20,398 bases of DNA from Anaeromyxobacter dehalogenans (GTDB lineage Bacteria; Myxococcota_A; UBA9042; DTJE01), in assembly GCA_020722625.1 (NCBI GenBank), contig DYKK01000009.1, positions 1 to 20,398 on the forward strand. Reading direction: 5' to 3'. The notes under the pieces are model-generated. The model ran no database searches. It had not been told where the DNA came from and worked only from the letters and a program-made list of their open reading frames with translations. Shown piece by piece: positions 15,094-20,398 of the stretch (position 1 is its first letter; every line of letters begins with the position of its first letter). Both the position numbers and the translations under genes were made by a program.

Positions 15094-16251
15094 ATGAAGG
15101 TCGAGTTCTATCGGCACGGGCTCGGGGACGAGGAGGTCCGCGAGGTCACGGACACGCTGCGTTCGCTGTTCTTGACCACCGCGGGCAAGACCGCGCGGTT
15201 CGAGGCGGAGTTCGCGCGGATGCTGGGCGTGGAGCACGCAGTCGGCGTCTCGTCGTGCACGGCCGCGCTGCACCTGTCGCTCGTGGCGCTTGGGGTGGGT
15301 CCGGGGGACGAGGTGATCGTCCCGGCCATGACCTTCATCGCCACCATCAACCCCGTGTGGTGGGTGGGGGCCACCCCCGTGCTCGCGGACGTGGACCCGG
15401 CGACGGGGCTTCTGCCGCCCGAGGCGGTCGAGGCCCTCGTCACCCCGCGCACGCGCGCCGTGATCCCGGTCCACCTGTATGGGGCCATGGCGGACATGCG
15501 GGGCCTGCGCGAGGTCGCGGACCGGCACGGGCTCGCGCTCATCGAGGACGCGGCCCACTGCGTGCAAGGGGTGCGCGACGGCCTGCGCCCCGGACAGGCG
15601 GGCGACATCGCGTGCTTTTCGTTCTACGCGACCAAGAACCTCACTTGCGGCGAGGGCGGGGCCGTGGCCACACGGCGGGCGGACCTTGCGGACCGGGTGC
15701 GCACGCTGCGCCTGCACGGGATGTCGAAAGGGGCCGCGGACCGATACCACGCGAGGACCTACGTCCACTGGGACATGGTCACGCTCGGGTACAAGTACAA
15801 CCTCGGGGACATCCAGGCGGCCTTGCTGTTGCCCCAACTGCCGAAGTTGTCGGCCAACCTGGCGCGGCGCGAGGCGATCTGCCGGCGCTACGAGGCCGCG
15901 TTCTCGCGGATGCCCGGCGTGGACTTCCCGCGGGTGCCGGACGGGTGCACGAGCGCGCGCCACCTGTTCACGATCTGGGTGGACGAGGACCGGCGAGACG
16001 CGCTCCTCGCCTACCTGGGCGAGCACGGGGTCGGCTGCGCCGTGAACTACCGCGCCGTCCACACCCTGACCTACTTCCGCGAGCGCCTGGGCCACGCCCC
16101 CGACGCCTTCCCCAACGCCCTGCGCATCGGCCGCCGCACCGTGACCCTCCCCCTGTATCCCGGCCTGCGCGACGACGAGGTGGACCACGTCATCGAGACC
16201 GTCCGCGCGGGGCTGTCGTTCCGCGGTCCGTCGGCGGACCCCGGCGGATGA
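15094..16251 (+). CDS. DegT/DnrJ/EryC1-family sugar aminotransferase
   Basis: A 385-residue PLP enzyme that transfers an amino group, usually from glutamate, to a keto group of a nucleotide sugar. Family marks are GVSSCTAALHLSL (51-63), VIVPAMTFIATIN (74-86), IEDAAH with D152 pairing to the PLP ring nitrogen, and the Schiff-base lysine K181 in FYATKNLTCGEGG. The length is normal. The starts SLFLTTAGKTARFEAEF and GYKYNLGDIQAALLLPQL are typical of the WecE/FdtB/PglE/ArnB group. With the WecD-like GNAT and the SDR gene it would make an N-acylated amino-deoxysugar. The ATG is 20 bases after the SDR stop, with GAGG about 11 bases upstream. Its last 62 bases overlap the end of the opposing membrane gene. 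Confidence 0.9.
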   Translation: MKVEFYRHGLGDEEVREVTDTLRSLFLTTAGKTARFEAEFARMLGVEHAVGVSSCTAALHLSLVALGVGPGDEVIVPAMTFIATINPVWWVGATPVLADVDPATGLLPPEAVEALVTPRTRAVIPVHLYGAMADMRGLREVADRHGLALIEDAAHCVQGVRDGLRPGQAGDIACFSFYATKNLTCGEGGAVATRRADLADRVRTLRLHGMSKGAADRYHARTYVHWDMVTLGYKYNLGDIQAALLLPQLPKLSANLARREAICRRYEAAFSRMPGVDFPRVPDGCTSARHLFTIWVDEDRRDALLAYLGEHGVGCAVNYRAVHTLTYFRERLGHAPDAFPNALRIGRRTVTLPLYPGLRDDEVDHVIETVRAGLSFRGPSADPGG

Positions 16252-17977
16252 ACCGTCTGCGTCGCCGTCGCAGACCCACAAGCCCCAGTCCCGTGATCGC
16301 GGCCACGACCACGCCCCAGGCGAGGCCCGGGGGCCGGTGGCGCAGGGTGACCACGTGCGCGCCCGCGGGGAGGCGGACCGCGAGGACGCCTCGGTCGTCC
16401 ACGACCTCGCCCACGTCGCCGGTCCAGCCGCGGTCGTGATTCTGGCGCACGAGCACCGTGGTCTCGCGGGGGACCTCCGCAAGGAACTCGATGCGGTTCG
16501 GGGTCCAGTCAATCAGGGTCACGCGCGCGCCCGACGGGGCCTCGACGAGCTGCCGCATCCGGGCCAGGCGGGCGTGGACCGGGCTGCGATAGCCGGTGCG
16601 TTCGAACAGGGGGTCGTAGCAGTCGAGCGAGGCGAGCCCGCGCCGCACGGCCCCGGCGAGGTCCGTCCCCGCGGGGCCGACGGCGGTCAGGGGGCCGCGG
16701 CGCAACGGCTCGGTCGCCGGGGGCCGCCGGCCGATGGTCGCGAGGACCTGGTTCGAGAAGACGACGAGGTCCGCGGCGGTCAGGGCGACCACGAGCCAGG
16801 GGAGGGAGCGCAAGGCTCGCAGGCGGTGCGGGAGGGCCCGCGCGCGGGCTCGCATCTCGTCGAGCCCGTGGGCCGCGAGGACCGCGAGCATCAGGACCAC
16901 GAGGATCGCGGTGCGCGAGGGGACGCGCAGGTCCCGATACACGGGGAGCCGGCGGAGCCAGTCGTACGGCCACGCGGTTCCGTGCTGCCCGAGCAAGACC
17001 AGGAAAAACAGGACGGCCAGGGCGGCCCACAGCACGGCCTTGCGGGCGCGGAACGCGAGGCCCACGGCCGCGAGGGCCGGGACCAGCGGCCCCAAGTACG
17101 CCCCGTACTCCCCCCACCAGCGGTAGTGCAGCCCGGCGAGGGCCGGGTCGGCCGCGGCGTCCATCAGGAACGGCGCGGCCCGGCGGTGCAGGAACATCCG
17201 GGCGACCTGGGCCAGGGACAGGGCGTCGTCCTGGGCGGCCACGGGACGAGGGTGGTCCGCGAGGGCCGCGAGCACCGGCCACGTCTTGGGCAGGGACAGC
17301 AGGAACCCCACGGCCAGCGTGACCCCGAGGGCCGCGAGCGGGCGGGGGTCGAGGCGCCGCCCCAGGAAGCCCGCAACGGCCAGGGCGGCCACGAGCAGCA
17401 CCCCGAGGGGGACCCCGGACGTCCCGCCCTCCACGACCATGAGCGCGAGCACGACGCCGGCCCACGCGGCGGCCCGCAGGTCGGCCTGGGCGCGCAGGGA
17501 CAGGGCCAGGAGCCACGGCAGGAAGGCGTAGGTGAGCATCGCGAACTGCCCGCCCTGCAACACCCAGGCGAACCGGGCGCTCCCCGCGAAGACGAACGCG
17601 AGCAGCCAGGAGGCCAGGCGGCCCACGCCCACCTCGCGGGCGAGCCTCAAGGCCCCGAGCACGGCGATGACGACGTGGGCGAACGCGAAGAGTTTCAACC
17701 CGGGCACGGCCCCGAGGGCGAGGGCCGGCCACGAGAGGGGCGACAGGAAGGGGGTCTGGGGATTCGCGTGCAGGACGTATCCCCCGCAGGCATACGGGTT
17801 CCACGAGGGGAACTCCCCGTGGACCAGGACCTCGGCGCGGAACGCCTCGAACAGGAACTCGAAGTAGCGGAAGTCCAGGGCGTCGCGGCCGGACGCGGGC
17901 GGCCACCACCACACGCCGCCGAAGGCCCCGGCCACCAGGACGGCCCCGGCCCATGTCGCCGCTCGCGCGCCGCGCAC
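16190..17977 (-). CDS. Large polytopic membrane protein, YfhO-like (GT-C-type)
   Basis: A 595-residue membrane protein. After a first helix (about 8-26) there is a periplasmic-type loop with the GEFPSWNPYACGG stretch (54-66) and ANPQTPFLSP (71-80), a combination usual in YfhO-like proteins. A dozen or so hydrophobic segments follow, then a soluble region and a final helix ending in an arginine-rich tail. YfhO-like proteins are thought to be GT-C-type glycosyltransferases that glycosylate wall polymers with lipid-linked sugars, so this may add a side sugar. The start is GTG at 17977: a full GGAGGTGA Shine-Dalgarno site lies six bases upstream and contains the preceding gene's stop. The basic tail is encoded where the gene overlaps the DegT gene, and may be dispensable. 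Confidence 0.75.
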   Translation of the reverse strand: MRGARAATWAGAVLVAGAFGGVWWWPPASGRDALDFRYFEFLFEAFRAEVLVHGEFPSWNPYACGGYVLHANPQTPFLSPLSWPALALGAVPGLKLFAFAHVVIAVLGALRLAREVGVGRLASWLLAFVFAGSARFAWVLQGGQFAMLTYAFLPWLLALSLRAQADLRAAAWAGVVLALMVVEGGTSGVPLGVLLVAALAVAGFLGRRLDPRPLAALGVTLAVGFLLSLPKTWPVLAALADHPRPVAAQDDALSLAQVARMFLHRRAAPFLMDAAADPALAGLHYRWWGEYGAYLGPLVPALAAVGLAFRARKAVLWAALAVLFFLVLLGQHGTAWPYDWLRRLPVYRDLRVPSRTAILVVLMLAVLAAHGLDEMRARARALPHRLRALRSLPWLVVALTAADLVVFSNQVLATIGRRPPATEPLRRGPLTAVGPAGTDLAGAVRRGLASLDCYDPLFERTGYRSPVHARLARMRQLVEAPSGARVTLIDWTPNRIEFLAEVPRETTVLVRQNHDRGWTGDVGEVVDDRGVLAVRLPAGAHVVTLRHRPPGLAWGVVVAAITGLGLVGLRRRRRRFIRRGPPTDRGTTAPRGRSR

Positions 17978-17980
17978 CCG

Positions 17981-19555
17981 TCACCTCCGGTCCGGGGGAG
18001 GTTCCCACACGCGCCCGGCCAGGGCGAGGTCCCGCGCGACCACGCCGGGGGGCGACGACGGCGCCCGCGACATCGCGAGCAGCAGCCCCACGGCGAGGAC
18101 CGCGACCCCGACCCCGCGCCCAATCGCCCGACCCCGGGGGACGCGCGCGAGGCCGGCCCACAACCCCACGGCCCCCAGGGCCCACAGCACCGCCAGATAC
18201 GGCGCCGCGAACCACGCGGCGGGCAGGCCGAGGTCGGACCCGAGGTTGCGGGGCACGAGCCCCCGGCGGAGCAAGGGCATCAGGAACTCGAAGAAGGGGT
18301 TGCGCAGGTCCTCGGGGAAGTGGGGGAAGGCGGCGGACGACAGGCCGTAGGTCGTGACCCCGACCAGCCACGCGGGCAAGAACACCCACAAGACGCCGGG
18401 GAAGCGGCGGTGGATCCCGTCCAGCCCGGCCAGGGCCGCGATGGCCAGAAACGGCATGGTCGCGCCCAGATAGCGGGGTCCCACGGACCACCCCCCCTTC
18501 CACGCGAACATCCCGGCGATGGTGACGAAATACGACAGCACGACCGCCGCCAGGCACCACGCCTCCGCGCGCAGGTCCCGCCGCGCGAACAGGAACGCGA
18601 ACCCCGGCAGGGCGAACGCGAGCCACGGCGCGTAAAAGAAGAGGCCGTTGGCCGGCGAGGTGAACGTCCCGTGCACCCCGGCCCACGAGAAGCAGAACAG
18701 CCCTCGCCATCCGCAGGTCTGGTACTGCTGGAACGCGGGCTCCGCGGGGAAGTGGTGGCCCGTGCGGAACGGCGAGCCGTAGCAGGCCTGGTGCACGACC
18801 CCGGTCAGGATCGCGGGCGGCAGGGCCCCGAGGACCACCCACGCGGCGTGGCGCTTGCGCTTCGCGGCGGTCAGGCCGTACAGGCCCACCGCGGCCCCGG
18901 CGGGGAAGGCCTGGTACTCGCTCGCGACCGCGAAGGCGCACAGGAACCCGGCCGCGGCCAGGAGGGCCGGCGAATCGCCGGCCCTCCGGCGGTTCGCGTG
19001 GGCGCACAGGAAGGACCCGCACAGGGCCACGGCCGCGGTCTCGTGCCCGGCCAGGAGCAGGGCGTGCGTGAAGTACATGGAGCCCACCGCGAGCCCGAGG
19101 AACACGAGGAGCCTCAGACCCGCATCCGGGCTGACGCGGCGCAGGAAGCGGAACAGGAAGGGGAGCAGGATCAGCGCGGGCACCGTCGAGGCCGCCAGGC
19201 GCAACAGGCGCGTCTCGCCCGCCGGGGACAGGGGGGCGATGCGCGTCGCGACCCAGTAGAACGGGATGCCGAGCAGGGACGGCCCCGGGGCCTTGATCGA
19301 GTACAGGCGCCCGTCGTGGCGCGCGAGGTCCACGATGGGGGGCCGCCCGGACCCGAGGACCGGGTCCACGGCCAGGGTCCCGTGCTCCACCGCCGCCTTG
19401 ACCATGTAAATGCGCGCGTTCTCGTTGGGGCTGTTCAACCGCTCGAAGTAGGGGAACGGGACCAGGTACAGGAACGCGATCCCGGCGAAGACCAGCCACG
19501 CGACCCGGCGTTCCCGGGTGTCCGACGGTCCGCGGGGGGTCGTGGGCGCCTCCAT
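17981..19555 (-). CDS. Polytopic membrane protein, probable GT-C glycosyltransferase
   Basis: A 524-residue membrane protein. A first helix (about 18-36) is followed by a loop with NSPNENARIY (41-50), an acidic/asparagine motif in the position of the GT-C first-loop catalytic residues. Multiple hydrophobic helices cover the rest, including 115-139, 147-169, 172-186 and 197-227, to a short C-terminal tail. It probably transfers a sugar from a polyprenyl-phosphate donor outside the membrane. It leads a two-gene minus-strand unit with the YfhO-like gene. The ATG at 19555 is chosen because the promoter -10 box ends only six bases upstream; in-frame upstream codons would lie in the promoter and look non-coding. 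There is no Shine-Dalgarno site, which fits a leaderless message. Confidence 0.75.
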   Translation of the reverse strand: MEAPTTPRGPSDTRERRVAWLVFAGIAFLYLVPFPYFERLNSPNENARIYMVKAAVEHGTLAVDPVLGSGRPPIVDLARHDGRLYSIKAPGPSLLGIPFYWVATRIAPLSPAGETRLLRLAASTVPALILLPFLFRFLRRVSPDAGLRLLVFLGLAVGSMYFTHALLLAGHETAAVALCGSFLCAHANRRRAGDSPALLAAAGFLCAFAVASEYQAFPAGAAVGLYGLTAAKRKRHAAWVVLGALPPAILTGVVHQACYGSPFRTGHHFPAEPAFQQYQTCGWRGLFCFSWAGVHGTFTSPANGLFFYAPWLAFALPGFAFLFARRDLRAEAWCLAAVVLSYFVTIAGMFAWKGGWSVGPRYLGATMPFLAIAALAGLDGIHRRFPGVLWVFLPAWLVGVTTYGLSSAAFPHFPEDLRNPFFEFLMPLLRRGLVPRNLGSDLGLPAAWFAAPYLAVLWALGAVGLWAGLARVPRGRAIGRGVGVAVLAVGLLLAMSRAPSSPPGVVARDLALAGRVWEPPPDRR

Positions 19556-19561
19556 GCCGGC

Positions 19562-19591
19562 GTTATCCGCCACCAGGGCGGGCGCTGTCAA
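19562..19591 (-). promoter_or_regulatory. Promoter for a probably leaderless message
   Basis: On the minus strand TTGACA (complement 19586-19591) is followed after 18 bases by GATAAC (complement 19562-19567, four of six consensus). The -10 box lies six bases before the ATG at 19555, so transcription should start at or within a base or two of the start codon. Confidence 0.55.
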
Positions 19592-19694
19592 TCCGGCCCG
19601 ACGCCCCGGGGTCGCCCCGAATCCCGCGCCCGCACGGTCCGAGGCACGACCGCGGGTGTGCGTTTTTTTGGGGCGGTGCGACCACCGTCGCCGG

Positions 19695-19796
19695 CTACTC
19701 GCCAATCGCCTTGATCAGCACCCGCTCCTCGACTCGGCCGCCCGTCTCGCCAAGCCCAACATCCCCGACTTCTCGGGGATGTTGCTCCGAAAACCC
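19695..19796 (-). pseudogene. Apparent 3' remnant of a gene (33 codons)
   Basis: On the minus strand a frame bounded by an upstream TAG (complement 19797-19799) ends in TAG (complement 19695-19697). Its last 20 or so residues read like a genuine protein end (GLGETGGRVEERVLIKAIGE) with GC-rich codon use, but the frame has no ATG or GTG start. The break coincides with the hairpin at 19757-19784. I do not recognise the family. It may be a gene end cut off by insertion of the module to the right, or chance. Confidence 0.3.
19757..19784. repeat. Perfect 12-bp inverted repeat (hairpin)
   Basis: CAACATCCCCGA (19757-19768) pairs completely with TCGGGGATGTTG (19773-19784) around a CTTC loop. It lies between the membrane-protein operon and the HTH gene, next to the gene remnant. 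No T-tract follows on either strand, so it is not a standard intrinsic terminator. An integrase/excisionase site or a transposon end are alternatives. Confidence 0.55.
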
Positions 19797-19833
19797 CTAT
19801 CCATCCTTGGCAAACTGCGGCAAAATTTGGGGC

Positions 19834-20043
19834 ATGTTGAACTTCCTCACGGTCAAGGAGGTGTGCCGGATCCTGCGGGTCTCCGAGCGGACCGCCTACG
19901 ACCTGTGCAGGAACGGCCAGATCGGGGGCGCGGTCAAGGTCGGCGGCCAGTGGCGCATCGAGAAGGTCGCCTTCGAGAAGTGGGTCAAGCGCGGCGGGGG
20001 CACCCCGGTCGAGGCCGCGCCCAAGCGCGGGGGGCGCGCATGA
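19834..20043 (+). CDS. Excisionase-type helix-turn-helix protein
   Basis: A 69-residue DNA-binding protein of the MerR/Xis-like helix-turn-helix group. Nearly the whole chain is the domain: LTVKEVCRILRVSERTAYDLCRNG forms the helix-turn-helix and IGGAVKVGGQWRIEKVAFEKWV the wing and last helix. A basic tail follows. Such proteins act as recombination directionality factors of mobile elements or as small regulators. The stop overlaps the start of the restriction-subunit gene as ATGA, so it may control that gene. The ATG at 19834 has only TTGGGG upstream. Longer in-frame starts (back to 19711) would add a stretch that does not look coding. The region between 19556 and 19833 holds the promoter, remnant and hairpin listed separately. 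Confidence 0.82.
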   Translation: MLNFLTVKEVCRILRVSERTAYDLCRNGQIGGAVKVGGQWRIEKVAFEKWVKRGGGTPVEAAPKRGGRA

Positions 20044-20398
20044 GCCCGGCCCTCACGCCTGAGCAACTGGCCCGCGAGAAGATCGACGCGATGCTCGTCG
20101 CCTCCGGCTGGGTCGTGCAGGACCGCACCGCGATGAACCTGTCGGCCGGGCCGGGCGTGGCCGTCCGGGAGTTCCCGCTCGCCACGGGCGAGGCCGACTA
20201 CCTGCTGTTCGTTGGTGGCAAGGCCGTGGGCGCGCTGGAAGCCAAGAAGGCCGGGCACACCCTGAAGGGCGTCGAGGTCCAGTCCGGCAAATACTCGGTC
20301 GGCCTGCCCCCAGGGCTCAACCCGCCCGTGACCCCGCTGCCCTTCCTGTACGAGTCCACCGGGGACAAGACCCAGTTCACCAACCTGCTCGATCCGGA
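20040..20398 (+). CDS. hsdR: Type I restriction enzyme R subunit-like protein, N-terminal part
   Basis: The frame starts at the ATG overlapping the HTH stop and is open for 119 codons to the right edge, where it is cut. The start is typical of HsdR: an LTPEQLAREKIDAMLVASGWVVQ helix, then a nuclease core of the PD-(D/E)xK type with E44 (VREFPL), D53 (GEADYLLFVGG) and E67-A-K69 in GALEAKKAG. The following QSGKYSVGL and FLYESTGDKTQF stretches match the region before the helicase domain in HsdR. It would cut DNA within a restriction complex. hsdM and hsdS are not in the window, so the system type is inferred from this domain alone; a stand-alone DEAD-box restriction helicase is possible. Confidence 0.8.
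   Translation, partial: MSPALTPEQLAREKIDAMLVASGWVVQDRTAMNLSAGPGVAVREFPLATGEADYLLFVGGKAVGALEAKKAGHTLKGVEVQSGKYSVGLPPGLNPPVTPLPFLYESTGDKTQFTNLLDP

Noticed and set aside
19663..19669. A run of seven Ts on the plus strand, suggesting an intrinsic terminator
   Set aside because: The preceding sequence gives only a short, interrupted stem (CGCAC/GTGCG with bulges), and no plus-strand gene ends nearby.
16337..19714. A 1125-codon plus-strand frame opposite both membrane-protein genes
   Set aside because: It is low-complexity Gly/Arg/Glu/Pro/His sequence, whereas the minus strand gives membrane helices, sensible starts and a Shine-Dalgarno site.
19711..19833. An N-terminal extension of the HTH protein from a TTG start
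   Set aside because: The 41 extra residues are Ser/Pro/Arg-rich, cross the hairpin and resemble no HTH protein; the domain begins right after the ATG at 19834.
1..20398. Search for tRNA or rRNA genes, CRISPR arrays and complete insertion sequences
   Set aside because: No cloverleaf, regular spaced repeat or transposase was seen anywhere in the window. The only mobile-element hints are at the right edge.

Overview
The window is high-GC DNA (counted 60-base stretches give about 73% at 2401-2460, 77% at 14221-14280 and 55% at 4981-5040). Genes are tightly packed, with ATGA stop/start overlaps, Shine-Dalgarno sites before many starts and sigma70-like TTGACA promoters. This indicates a bacterium. 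The phylum cannot be read from the sequence: there is no rRNA and no marker gene.

Layout. (1) 1-2858, minus strand: thymidine/pyrimidine-nucleoside phosphorylase, an iron-dependent alcohol dehydrogenase and the first 50 codons of an unknown gene that runs off the left edge. This is ordinary metabolism. (2) 3254-7696, plus strand: a WecC-like nucleotide-sugar dehydrogenase, a radical SAM protein with the N-terminal metal-site pattern of the MJ0619/Tes family, and a polytopic membrane protein that looks like a GT-C glycosyltransferase. (3) 7662-10714, minus strand: two translationally coupled B12-binding-type radical SAM proteins. (4) 10981-12141, plus strand: an alpha/alpha-toroid protein with its own strong promoter, divergent from the radical SAM pair. 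(5) 12262-16251, plus strand: a compact sugar operon of membrane-anchored GT2 glycosyltransferase, WecD-like GNAT acyltransferase, extended SDR epimerase/dehydratase and DegT-family aminotransferase. (6) 16190-19555, minus strand: two large membrane proteins (YfhO-like and GT-C-like) joined by a Shine-Dalgarno sequence that contains the first gene's stop codon. (7) 19556-20398: a junction with a 12-bp perfect hairpin and an apparent 3' gene remnant, then an excisionase-type HTH gene overlapping the start of a type I restriction HsdR-like gene that runs off the right edge.

How it may work together (inference). Blocks 2, 5 and 6 form a surface glycan or glycolipid locus. WecC-like and epimerase/DegT/GNAT enzymes would make a uronic acid and an N-acylated amino sugar. 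The GT2 protein would load a sugar onto polyprenyl phosphate, and the GT-C-like membrane proteins would use it outside the membrane. The unusual part is the insertion of three radical SAM enzymes and a toroid protein into this setting. That suggests radical modification (methylation, C-C bond formation or epimerisation) of a lipid or glycan. The right edge may be the border of a defence or mobile module.
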